From NCBI RefSeq assembly GCF_036924715.1, contig NZ_JAZHSB010000001.1:4889001-4953000 (forward strand): a stretch of 64,000 bases of DNA, given 5' to 3'. Source of the stretch: Bradyrhizobium sp. AZCC 1721. GTDB lineage: Bacteria; Pseudomonadota; Alphaproteobacteria; Rhizobiales; Xanthobacteraceae. Positions 1 to 8,597 of this stretch are shown here, one piece after another. The number at the start of each line of letters is the position of its first letter. Positions within the stretch are counted from its first letter, which is position 1. The translations under genes were made by a program, and so were the position numbers. Under the pieces are notes generated by a model, which saw nothing but the letters and a program-made list of their open reading frames with translations, searched no databases and was not told the origin of the DNA.

Positions 1-1079
1 TTGGACGGTGATGACCGCCGCCTTGGCGGCGATGGCGACCAGCTTGAGGAGACGCTCGGCTGAGCCGATCTGACTGTCTTCGAGTTTGAAGCCTTGCGTC
101 TTGAGGACGCGGAAGAACTGTTCGATCAGCCAGCGCCGCTTGTACCATTCGACGATGCGCCAGGCCTCTTCTTTGCTGGTTACCGGGTGGGTGGTGAGAA
201 GCCGCCAATGAAGGGGCTCGACGCCAGCTTCGGGATTGGGTTCACGGACGTCGACCACATATAGCGGCAAGCTCTTAGGCAGATGGCGCAGGAACTTGGT
301 CTGCGGTCGAGCCAGTTCGATCACACCAAAGCGCAGTTCGAGATTTGCGACACGCTCCGGCCGTTGCACTCGCGCGGGCAGCCAGACGGCACGCCGGTCT
401 GTCACAGCTATGCGCTCAATGGCTGCGTACAAACTGGTGTCGTCCGCGAGCTTGCGATCATGCATGCTGCGGACGATCACATGGAAGTGTTCCTCAGCCG
501 CGCTCGCATAAAGCGCGAAGATGTCGCTCTCGCGATCGCCAATCACGGTGACCATGGCAGCGCCGGCCAGCAACGGCTTGGCTGCAAGGGCGGTGCTGAT
601 CCAGCGCTGCGATTCCTTGTCCGACAAGTCGCGCCGGTCGTGTGAGACGGTGCGGCGGCCCTTGCGCGTCCACGCCTGGCCGCTCAACAGGCCAAGGCAG
701 GTGCCGTCGTCGGCATCCACTGCCAGCAGGGGATGGAGTAGCACGCCGTGGACGTTGCCCTTGGCGGTCTCTCCGAGACCGCGGCGGCGCCGCGCCGTGG
801 GATGGAAGTTGATCTCGCTGGTGTCCTGGATCGCCAATACGTGGCGGCCTTCGACCGCTGCGACTGTGCTTTCACCCCAGCTTTCGATGATCTGCTCCGT
901 TGTCACCTTGGGATTGCGCAGGAAGCGGTTGAACCGCACCTCGAGCGCCCGATCGCCCTTCGAAAGTCGCCGCAAACACACATCTTTGCCCGCGACCATG
1001 CATTCGAGCAGCGCCGCCCCCCTTTATCAAGGCGGAGATCCCCGAACCGACCCAGCGTCCAATTAATCTGTGACAACAT
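1..1079 (-). pseudogene. IS4-family transposase, frameshifted and cut by window edge
   Basis: This is the transposase of an IS4-family insertion sequence, a DDE enzyme that cuts and joins element ends. Reading on the minus strand, an ATG at 1079 starts MLSQINWTLGRFGDLRLDK. The frame must then change by one base in a run of six Gs (1017-1022). The downstream frame stays open to base 1. It carries the first catalytic region (IQDTSE, about 820-837), the second (GDRESD, about 526-540) and the family YREK signature (Y-x2-R-x3-E-x6-K, about 79-126). A seventh G would restore one frame. The break may be a true mutation, a sequencing error or, less likely, a recoding site. The C-terminus and the left IS end lie outside the window. 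Confidence 0.85.
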
Positions 1080-1201
1080 GCCGACACCTCTGCCAAAGCC
1101 GAAGTGCCGAAATAGGAATCACACGACTTCCCGATTCTGGAATCCTTGCAGCAGGCCTGAGTCAATCCGCCGCACCTGAACTAGATGTGTGCATGCCCTA
1201 G

Positions 1202-1309
1202 TGCGAACGCAGGGACCCATAGCCACCGGCCGAAGTTGTTTTGTGAGGTCGTAGTTAGCTTGTCGTTTCTAACAAGAACTGCCGCGGAGTATGGGTCCCT
1301 GCGTTCGCA
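1202..1309. repeat. Palindromic intergenic repeat with 20-bp arms
   Basis: Two perfect 20-bp inverted arms (1202-1221 and 1290-1309, built on GAACGCAGGGACCC and its complement) flank about 68 bp. The unit lies between the IS4 transposase and the PQQ dehydrogenase. It resembles a palindromic intergenic repeat I recall as common in Bradyrhizobium genomes. It could form a long hairpin in RNA from either strand and may act as a terminator for the dehydrogenase gene. Confidence 0.7.
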
Positions 1310-1329
1310 GATGGAGTTGTTGCGGAAAT

Positions 1330-3366
1330 CTACACCTTGACCACCCTGCTCCGCCGCCAGCGCCAAAGCACGATCGCCATCACCACGATCGCCAACCCGA
1401 CCGCAATCGCCCCGCTCATAAATCGCCCACCGGGCCGGTCGATGGTGCGCGACCACAGCGAGGACGCCTCGCCCGGCCGCGCCAGGCGGAACGCCACCAC
1501 GCTGTCGCCGATCGTGGTGCCGGACTCGGAATGACCGCCGGCGCCGATCGCGACATATTGCTCGCCCTTCCACATGTAGGTCATGGGATTGGCGACGCCC
1601 GGCACCGGCAACCGGCCCTGCCACAGCTCCCGCCCCGATCGGGCGTCGAAGGCGCGCAAATAAGCATCCATCGCGCCGGTGAAGACGAGGCCGCCGGCGG
1701 TGATCGCGACGCCGCTGACGAGCGGCGTGCCGAAGGGAAAAGCGATGCCGAGCGGCGCACGATCTTCCGTAGTGCCTACCCTCGATCGCCAGAGAATCTT
1801 GCCGGCCTTCAGATCGACCGCGACCATCTCGCCCCAGGGCGGCTTGTTGCACAACAGCCCGAGCGGCGACAGTGCAACCGCCCGCGTCATCGCAAACGGC
1901 GTGCCCTGTTGCCGTCCGAAGTCGTGACCGGGCGGCGGCTTGAAGCCATCGGCCATAGCGGCACGTGGAAGCAATTTGATAATGTGAATCGCCCGCGTCG
2001 TATTGGCGTAAAGGATCTGGCTGACCGGATCGAATGCGACGCCGCCCCAGTTCACGCCGCCGCCGGTCATTGGAAACACCACGGTGCCCTGCGTGGACGG
2101 CGGCGTGTAGAGGCCTTCGTTGCGGGCAGAGGCGACCTGCGCGCGGCAGGCTCCGCTGTCCCAGAACGGAATCAGGCCGAACACGTCGTCGGCCGAGATC
2201 TGTTGCGGCAGCAGCGCCGGGACGTGGGTCGGAAACGGCTGCGTCGGCGAGAGCTGCTCGCCTTCGGCACCGCCCTGCGGCACCGCGCGTTCCTCCACCG
2301 GCCACACCGGCTCGCCGGTATCGCGGTCGAGCACGAACACGAAACCTTGTTTGGTGGGCTGGATCACGACGTCGCGCAGGCCTTCACCGGTGTCGATGCG
2401 CGCCAACGTCGGCTGCGCCGGCAGGTCGAAATCCCAGACGTCGTGATGCACTGTCTGAAACGACCACACCCGCTCGCCGGTCTCCGCGCGCAGCGCCACC
2501 ACCGAATTGGCGTAGTCGTTGTTGCCGGGCCGCTTGCCGCCCCAGAAATCCGGGCTCGGCGAGGACGTGGGCAAGAATACCAGGCCGCGCTCCTCGTCCA
2601 CCGACATCGGCGCCCAGACATTGGCGTGGCCGGCAATGATGCCATCATGCACCAGCGGATCGAAGCTCCAGCGCGGCTGCCCGGTTCGCGCATCGAAAGC
2701 GTGCACCGTGCCCGGCGGCGCTTCGACGCGGCGATTATCTGCAATTGCGGAGCCGACGATGACGGTGTCGCTGATAATGACGGGCGCCGACGTGATCTGG
2801 AATTCGCCGGGCCACTCCAATGGACCGAGTGCGAACTTGATCTCGCCATTGTTGCCGAAATCGGCGCAGGGAACGCCGGTCCTGGCGTCGAGCGCGATCA
2901 GGCGCACGTCGTTGGTGCCCATGAATATCCGTGCGCGGCAGGCGGCAGTCTCAGCGGCGCGCTCGTCGAGCCAATAGGCAACGCCACGGCAAGTGTAGCG
3001 GTTGGCCGGGCGTTGAGCTGTCGAGATACCAGGATCATATCGCCACTTCGGCGCACCACTGCCGGGGTCGAGCGCGATGACCTCGTTGAAAGGCGAGCAG
3101 AAGATCAGGCTGTCCTCGACAAGCAGCGGCGTGGCCTGAAACTTGGTCCGCTTCATCGCCTCGACCGGCCGGCGATCGAGGTCGCCGGTGCGAAACTCCC
3201 AGGCGCGAACGAGACTGCCGACATTGTCGGGCGTGATCTGCTTGAGCGGCGAAAACCGCGATCCGCCGCGATCGCCGCCCCAATGCTCCCAGGCGCAAGC
3301 AGGAAGCGGATTACCCGCGCAGAAGATAGCAACGATCAAAGCGAACAGACAAACCGGATTTCGCAT
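1330..3366 (-). CDS. PQQ-dependent dehydrogenase (glucose/quinate dehydrogenase family), periplasmic
   Basis: This is a quinoprotein dehydrogenase of the eight-bladed propeller type, expected to oxidise a sugar or alcohol in the periplasm using PQQ. The chosen ATG at 3366 follows a G-rich Shine-Dalgarno and begins a clear signal peptide (MRNPVCLFALIVAIFCAG). An in-frame start eight codons upstream would spoil it. Family features include the N-terminal W-rich motif WEHWGGDRGGSRFSPL, a TKFQATPL-type blade motif and a C-terminal TYMWKGEQYVAIGAGGH motif. There is no N-terminal five-helix membrane domain as in Gcd. Instead the last 30 residues form one membrane helix followed by WRWRRSR. The substrate cannot be told from sequence. 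Confidence 0.85.
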   Translation of the reverse strand: MRNPVCLFALIVAIFCAGNPLPACAWEHWGGDRGGSRFSPLKQITPDNVGSLVRAWEFRTGDLDRRPVEAMKRTKFQATPLLVEDSLIFCSPFNEVIALDPGSGAPKWRYDPGISTAQRPANRYTCRGVAYWLDERAAETAACRARIFMGTNDVRLIALDARTGVPCADFGNNGEIKFALGPLEWPGEFQITSAPVIISDTVIVGSAIADNRRVEAPPGTVHAFDARTGQPRWSFDPLVHDGIIAGHANVWAPMSVDEERGLVFLPTSSPSPDFWGGKRPGNNDYANSVVALRAETGERVWSFQTVHHDVWDFDLPAQPTLARIDTGEGLRDVVIQPTKQGFVFVLDRDTGEPVWPVEERAVPQGGAEGEQLSPTQPFPTHVPALLPQQISADDVFGLIPFWDSGACRAQVASARNEGLYTPPSTQGTVVFPMTGGGVNWGGVAFDPVSQILYANTTRAIHIIKLLPRAAMADGFKPPPGHDFGRQQGTPFAMTRAVALSPLGLLCNKPPWGEMVAVDLKAGKILWRSRVGTTEDRAPLGIAFPFGTPLVSGVAITAGGLVFTGAMDAYLRAFDARSGRELWQGRLPVPGVANPMTYMWKGEQYVAIGAGGHSESGTTIGDSVVAFRLARPGEASSLWSRTIDRPGGRFMSGAIAVGLAIVVMAIVLWRWRRSRVVKV

Positions 3367-3420
3367 CCTGCCCCCGCAAGCGCAACCCACGCTTGCGGGA
3401 TCGATTACCCTATTGGCACT

Positions 3421-4866
3421 TCAGTATCTACCCCGGCCGCCGTGGTCGCCATAGTTGCCGCCGCGTCCGCCGCCGAATCCACCGAGACCGATCCCGATGC
3501 CGATGCTGACCGGCGGCGGCGGTGGCGGCTGCTCGTAGACCACGCGCGGGGGCGGACGGCGAACGACCACAACGTCGTCATCCGGCTCACGCACACGCCG
3601 CGGCGGCTTGCGATCGACCCGCTTCGGCGGATCGGGCTCGATGCGTTTGACCGGTGCATTGACCTTGATCGGCTGCTGCGGTGGCTGGACGTTGCAGGGG
3701 CACATCGGCGCGGCGAGCGCGATGTTCTGCGGCACGGCTGCGTTGGCGGCCGCAACGGCCGGGGTGAAGTCGGGCCGGTTGCGCAGCCGCTCCTCCAGCT
3801 TGCGCGCGGTCGCGGCCAGATCGCTGTCGGGGAATCGCGTCAGGAACGAACGATATCCGGACGCGGTGTTGATCAGCACGGCGTTGTTCCACGCCACCAT
3901 GCGCCGGTGCCGGACCAGCCAGTCCCGCGCCAGCCGTCCGAGCGACGTTTGCGGGTAGAGGCTGGCGAAGGCCTCATAGGCTTCGTCGGTGCCGTCGGCC
4001 ACCATCAACTCGTTTGCCGCCTCGACCGGCTTGCCCTTCAGATCGCGCGTCCACTCGGCAACCGTCTTCTTCGGAGCTGCGGCAGGTTTGGATCCTGCGA
4101 CCGACGCGCCAGAAAAGCGGAAATCCTCGGTCAGCGAAGAGCTGTCCCACGGGGTCTGCCGCCCATCGGTGACCTTGTTCACCGCAAGCCGCACCCGCTT
4201 GAAGGTCTCCTCGATCGGAATCCCCTGCTCCTTGCCCGCCACCAGCAGCGCGGTCGTATACGGGCTGTTGGAGCCCGAGCCGTCTTCCGCGACCGCGCCG
4301 GGCGAGGTCGAGAACGACAGGAACGTGCCGGGCGCACCAACCTTGGCATCGACCAGCGCAAGGCCGCTGCCGGCGGTCTTGAGATCGGGGAACGGATTGT
4401 TGCGGCAGGCATCGAGCATCAGGATGCGCATCCTGCTCGGCACCGATGTCAGCGTGTTCAGGATGTCGTTGAGGCGCACCGCCTGGATCGGAATGTCGGC
4501 TTCCCGCTTCGGATCGATATCGACCGGGACCAGAAAATTCTCGCCGTCGATCTGCAGCCCATGGCCGGCGTAAAACACCAGGGCGACCGTATCGGCGCCT
4601 TTCGCGGCCACCTTGCCGGCGAATTCGCTGACCACCTCCCGCATTTGATTCTGCGAAAGATCGGCCGCGGTCGAAACCTCAAAGCCGGAATCGGTCAGCA
4701 ATTGCGTGACCGCCTTGGCGTCATTGGCCGGATTGGGCAGCGCGGGCACCGAGCGATAGGCGGATTGGCCGATCACCAGTGCGAGGCGACTTTCGGCGGA
4801 GGCCGAATGGGCGCCAAGCAGAACCGCCGCAGGAATCATCAGCTTGAGCAGCGCGTGACGGAACAT
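3421..4866 (-). CDS. Secreted caspase-like (peptidase C14) protein with Pro/Gly-rich tail
   Basis: This is a caspase-fold cysteine peptidase homologue of the bacterial metacaspase-like type. The start at 4866 is preceded by GGGAGGTGG and opens a signal peptide (MFRHALLKLMIPAAVLLG, cleaved near SASA). The catalytic dyad is visible: His102 in VFYAGHG and Cys154 in LDACRNNPF. Residues 25-240 form the peptidase domain. The middle part is helical with no recognised domain. The last 100 residues are rich in Pro, Arg and Gly, with a PPPPPP run and a Gly-rich end. Proteins of this group are often called caspase family protein. Export suggests envelope action rather than cytosolic cell death. No partner gene is obvious. 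Confidence 0.85.
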   Translation of the reverse strand: MFRHALLKLMIPAAVLLGAHSASAESRLALVIGQSAYRSVPALPNPANDAKAVTQLLTDSGFEVSTAADLSQNQMREVVSEFAGKVAAKGADTVALVFYAGHGLQIDGENFLVPVDIDPKREADIPIQAVRLNDILNTLTSVPSRMRILMLDACRNNPFPDLKTAGSGLALVDAKVGAPGTFLSFSTSPGAVAEDGSGSNSPYTTALLVAGKEQGIPIEETFKRVRLAVNKVTDGRQTPWDSSSLTEDFRFSGASVAGSKPAAAPKKTVAEWTRDLKGKPVEAANELMVADGTDEAYEAFASLYPQTSLGRLARDWLVRHRRMVAWNNAVLINTASGYRSFLTRFPDSDLAATARKLEERLRNRPDFTPAVAAANAAVPQNIALAAPMCPCNVQPPQQPIKVNAPVKRIEPDPPKRVDRKPPRRVREPDDDVVVVRRPPPRVVYEQPPPPPPVSIGIGIGLGGFGGGRGGNYGDHGGRGRY

Positions 4867-5086
4867 GATGCCACCTCCCGACAATGCAGGCTTCGGATTG
4901 GTCACGGCCTCGAAGCCAAAGGTTCAAGCCGGCCGCGCCCTGTGAGACGTGATGGCGGCCCCATTCGACGGCGACGTTGTCGCAGGCCCGGAATCCCGCG
5001 CAGTGATCCAAATCACAGTCGCGAGATCGTTATGTGCACGGCAATCCCCTGTCCGAAATGGCGCCGCCGGGGTAAAACAACCTCCG

Positions 5087-5494
5087 ATGCGGCGGATCGT
5101 GGTTCACATAGCGCTGGTAGCGGGCGCAGCGCTGACGCTTGCGGGTTGCGGTTTTGCCGACGTCCGCGCGCCCGTGCCCGACTTCATGCGCGGCAAGGCG
5201 CCGGACCCGCCAGCGCTGGGGACACCGCCCGACGTCAAGCTGCTGCTGCGGCAGAAGCTGGATTCGGTGTTCGTGGCGGCGTCGCAACCGACCCAGGTCC
5301 GCGTCTCCGAGCCACGCCCCAACCTCCGCGGCCCGGGCTGGACCGCCTGCGTCAAGGCCGAAGTGATTTCGGTGACCGGCAAGCCGCTGGGCACGCAGAC
5401 CTATCGGATCGAAATTTCCGACGGCGCGATCGCCGATCGCCAAAAGGTCGAAGCCGAGGATACCTGTGCGACCGAGAGCTACGAGCCGGTGTAG
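5087..5494 (+). CDS. Small lipoprotein of unknown function
   Basis: A 135-residue lipoprotein. The ATG at 5087 starts MRRIVVHIALVAGAALTLAGC, a lipoprotein signal with lipobox LAGC. A longer in-frame start at 4949 would bury this signal and is rejected. The mature part contains two further cysteines (TACVKAE and EDTCATES), which could form a disulphide. It is convergent with the TpsB gene, three bases apart. No family is recognised. An outer-membrane or periplasmic location is inferred only from the lipobox. Confidence 0.75.
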   Translation: MRRIVVHIALVAGAALTLAGCGFADVRAPVPDFMRGKAPDPPALGTPPDVKLLLRQKLDSVFVAASQPTQVRVSEPRPNLRGPGWTACVKAEVISVTGKPLGTQTYRIEISDGAIADRQKVEAEDTCATESYEPV

Positions 5495-5496
5495 CG

Positions 5497-7284
5497 CTAC
5501 AGACACCGGGTCGTCGCCCGGACCGGGCAGAGCTTCAGCGCGCTGGTCAGCGAGAACAGCACGCGCGCGCCGCGGGTGGGATTATCAGGCGCGCGATAGC
5601 TGAGCGGCGCGGCGGCGCCGATATCGGCCTGCAGGCCTTCGGCGAGGAAGAAGCGAACGCCGCCACCGGCGGAGGTCAGCGAAAGGCCGTCGCTGAGCTG
5701 GTAGCCGTCATTCCAGGCGACACCGCTGTCGACGAAGCCGTAGAGCTGGTAGCCGCTCAGATATTGCAGGTTCGTCTTCTGGTCGAAGCGCAGTTCGAGC
5801 GAGCCCGCGAAACCGTTGTCGCCGCTGATCTCGGCGCTGCCATAGCCGCGGCCGAACGCAATGCCGCCGAGATAGAATTGCTGCGAAGTGAAGAGCGGGC
5901 CGGACGCCGCCTGGCCGGCGGCAGCGAGCTTCACCGACCATGCACCCGTCAGCGTCTGATAGCGCGTGAACCAGAAATTCAGCGCCGAGAATGTGCCGGA
6001 CGCGCCGACGCGCGACAGGTAGTCGTCGTCGCGGTGCGAGGCGCCGAGAATGTCGAGGCCCTGGCGATAGTTCACCGTCAGATAATTGGTGCCGCCGAAA
6101 TGGTCCTGCAGGCGGTAATCCGACGTGAGGCTCGCGGTGCGGATGCGGTCGGCATAGATCGGGCCGAACACATCGTTTTCAGTGGCATTGGTGAATCCGG
6201 CAGCCGCGGTCAGCGTCAGGCTGGACTTCTGCGACTGCAACGGAGCGATGCTGCCGCGAATTTCGAACGAATAGGTCTTGATGTTGTCGCTGTAGAGACG
6301 GCGGTAATCACCGGGCCAGACTTCGCTGTAATAGCCGGATGTACCGATACGCGCACCGTCAGTGCCGACGGGCACTTCGTAGGACAGACGGCCGAATGCG
6401 AGCTGCCTGGGATCGCCCGGCGTGGTCGAAAGGTTGAACACCAGCGAATCGCCGGGCGCCAGATAGGAATTGAACGCGGCTGTCCCATAGCTTTGCCATG
6501 GCCCCACCGACGACGATCCGAGATTGTCGATACCGAACGAGGTGAAGACGTGCCAGGTTTTCACGGACAGGATCAGGCGGAAATGGCCGCTTGTCGTGCC
6601 GATCTCATCGATTGCCGTGTCAATGATGCGCACGCCTGGGCGGCCATTGATCAGCAACAATTGCCGTTCGAGCGTTGCAAGCCGCGAGGGCCGCTCGGCC
6701 AATACGGCATCGAGCATAGGCCGGACGCCGAATTCGTCGGCGCCGTCCCCCTTCAGCGTCAGCTCCGCGATGCTGCCTTCGACGACCTGAATGCGAAGCT
6801 CGCCGCTCTGGACATCCTGCGGCGGGATGATCGCCCGGCTGAGGTGAAAGCCGGCGGCGCGATAGATTTCGCTGACCGCGCTCGCCATCGCCGCCAAATC
6901 GGCCTGCGACACCTTTTTCCCAATGTAAGGTTGATACGTCGTCACCAGCCGGTTCTGCGGTATCGCGACGGCGCCGCTGATCGAGACGTGCCGAAGCACG
7001 AACAGCGGCTTGGTGTCTCCCTGCCCCTCCGTCCCGGCGAATGGCGGCGACGGCAATCGAGGTCGCCCGTTCGCGCCCTGGCTCGATTGCTGGTCCTCGA
7101 AACGCTTTTCAGTCTGCCGCGGATCGTAACCGGGCTGATGCGCTTGCTGCGCTTGCGCCGGCAAACAGGCGAGCGAAGTCCACAGCCCGAGGCCAATCAT
7201 CACCGCGCGGGATAAAGCTGAACAGGCCAGTTTCCGTAATTGTACTGATAAGGAACCGGGATCGTGGGTGAATTCTCTAGCCAT
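5497..7284 (-). CDS. ShlB/FhaC/HecB family outer-membrane transporter (TpsB)
   Basis: This is a two-partner-secretion transporter that would export a large TpsA exoprotein across the outer membrane. After a long signal region (membrane part about residues 26-45, ending LPAQAQQ), there is one POTRA-like domain (about 95-180, FVLRHVSISGA to IQVVEGSI). A 16-stranded-barrel region of about 400 residues rich in alternating aromatic strands follows. The last strand appears to end near RGARVLFSLTSAL. The chain then runs 13 residues past it with two cysteines, which is unusual because the family normally ends on an aromatic residue. No TpsA gene lies in the window. It is divergent from the FecR gene across a 130-bp AT-rich gap. 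The start is uncertain because no clear ribosome site is present. Confidence 0.8.
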   Translation of the reverse strand: MAREFTHDPGSLSVQLRKLACSALSRAVMIGLGLWTSLACLPAQAQQAHQPGYDPRQTEKRFEDQQSSQGANGRPRLPSPPFAGTEGQGDTKPLFVLRHVSISGAVAIPQNRLVTTYQPYIGKKVSQADLAAMASAVSEIYRAAGFHLSRAIIPPQDVQSGELRIQVVEGSIAELTLKGDGADEFGVRPMLDAVLAERPSRLATLERQLLLINGRPGVRIIDTAIDEIGTTSGHFRLILSVKTWHVFTSFGIDNLGSSSVGPWQSYGTAAFNSYLAPGDSLVFNLSTTPGDPRQLAFGRLSYEVPVGTDGARIGTSGYYSEVWPGDYRRLYSDNIKTYSFEIRGSIAPLQSQKSSLTLTAAAGFTNATENDVFGPIYADRIRTASLTSDYRLQDHFGGTNYLTVNYRQGLDILGASHRDDDYLSRVGASGTFSALNFWFTRYQTLTGAWSVKLAAAGQAASGPLFTSQQFYLGGIAFGRGYGSAEISGDNGFAGSLELRFDQKTNLQYLSGYQLYGFVDSGVAWNDGYQLSDGLSLTSAGGGVRFFLAEGLQADIGAAAPLSYRAPDNPTRGARVLFSLTSALKLCPVRATTRCL

Positions 7285-7413
7285 CTGATTTTTAATAGAA
7301 AATTATGGTCAACGAATGGTTAATGGGTCACTCGCAGATGGCGGCTTCCGCTCACTCAATCTTGAAACATTTCCAATATCGTCCGGGACAAAGTGGCAAT
7401 CGGAGAGAGCTTC

Positions 7414-8532
7414 ATGCGTGCGATCGCTCACGCCTCGAGAACACTCGCGGCGATGTTCTTCCTGGCGACGGCTCCCGCCGCTTACGCGGCCGATGGCGGC
7501 GAGTGGACGGTCAGCAAATCCTCCGGTGAGGTCTGGCTCACCGGCAGCGGCGTGCAGCAGGCATCGATCAAGCAGGAAGACGCGGTGAAGCCGGGCGATA
7601 CGGTTCGCACCGGCCGCACCGGTCGCGTTCTGTTGAAGCGCGGCGAGGAAATGATCATGGTTGGGCCGAATTCCGTGGTCGGCGTTCCCGCCCAGAAGAA
7701 GGAAGGGCTGTCGACAACGATCGTGCAGCGGGCCGGCTCGATCCTGCTCGACGTCGAAAAACGCAACGTCAAGCACTTCGAGGTCGAAACGCCCTACCTC
7801 GCCGCCGTGGTGAAGGGCACGCAATTCCGCGTCACCGTCAACGCCGGCAAGACCACCGTCGATGTGATCCGCGGTCAGGTCGAAGTCGCCGACTTCAAGT
7901 CGGGCCAGATCGCGCAAGTGATGGCCGGGCAGCACGCGACCGCGTTCGCGAACGGCAAGACCGGACTGTCGCTGGGCGGAGCCGGCGTCCTCGCTCCGAT
8001 TGAGCACGGCAAGCCGCGCGCACCTACCATCGAGCGCGTGCCGGTGCCGCGCGGCGGCCTCTCCGCGCCACGCCATGCAGCCAACGGACAAAGCAAGCAT
8101 GCGAACGCCCATCCCGCGAGGCATGGCGTCACTCGCATCTCCTCGTCGATCGGCGAAGTTCGGGTGAACTTCCATCGCGTTACCAACGGTCTCGCCCACG
8201 GCGGTTCGGCTTCGGTCGGCGCGGCGCGGGGCGCCTCCGAACCCAATACGGTCTGGAGTTCATCAACTCCCGGCACGGACATGGCCGCCGCCAACAATGG
8301 TCAGGGAGATAATGGCAACGGATCCGCCGCCAGTGCCGCCGGTCGAGCAAATGCAAGCGCGGTAGCGGCTGTCGCCGGGGGCAACAGCATTAGCGGCAAT
8401 GGCAACAGCGGCAATGGTAACGGCAATGGCAATGGCAATGGCAATGGCGGCAGCGAAAATGCCGCCAACGGGAATGGCAACGGAGCCAACGGCAGTGGCC
8501 GTGGCAACAGTGGACACGGAAGAGGCCGCTAA
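7414..8532 (+). CDS. Secreted FecR-domain protein with Gly/Asn-rich tail
   Basis: A 372-residue exported protein. The ATG at 7414 follows GGAGAG and begins a signal peptide ending in APAAYA. Residues about 55-150 match a FecR domain (PGDTVRTGRTGRVLLKRGEE and VETPYLAAVVKGTQFRV). FecR domains are best known from anti-sigma regulators, but there is no sigma factor or TonB receptor here and no N-terminal cytoplasmic anti-sigma region. The C-terminal third is low complexity and ends in a Gly-Asn repeat (8391-8455) and a Gly/Arg tail. It is 65 bases upstream of the CHASE2 gene on the same strand and divergent from tpsB, so it is probably part of a surface-sensing or secretion unit. Confidence 0.8.
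   Translation: MRAIAHASRTLAAMFFLATAPAAYAADGGEWTVSKSSGEVWLTGSGVQQASIKQEDAVKPGDTVRTGRTGRVLLKRGEEMIMVGPNSVVGVPAQKKEGLSTTIVQRAGSILLDVEKRNVKHFEVETPYLAAVVKGTQFRVTVNAGKTTVDVIRGQVEVADFKSGQIAQVMAGQHATAFANGKTGLSLGGAGVLAPIEHGKPRAPTIERVPVPRGGLSAPRHAANGQSKHANAHPARHGVTRISSSIGEVRVNFHRVTNGLAHGGSASVGAARGASEPNTVWSSSTPGTDMAAANNGQGDNGNGSAASAAGRANASAVAAVAGGNSISGNGNSGNGNGNGNGNGNGGSENAANGNGNGANGSGRGNSGHGRGR
8391..8455 (+). repeat. Hexanucleotide (GGCAAT/GGCAAC) tandem tract in the FecR gene
   Basis: Consecutive six-base units GGCAAT, GGCAAC and GGTAAC encode Gly-Asn pairs, with the four most regular GGCAAT units at about 8425-8448. A unit gain or loss would keep frame and change only tail length. Confidence 0.8.
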
Positions 8533-8597
8533 CCATACAATCAATTGCAAGAGAGCTGAACGACCGGTCAAACCCGAAACACCAGAATGGTGATCAA

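Noticed and set aside
1291-7215. A 1974-codon open frame on the plus strand
   Set aside because: It is antisense to three well-supported genes and reads as Arg/Gly/Pro-rich sequence typical of high-GC shadow frames; no domain is seen.
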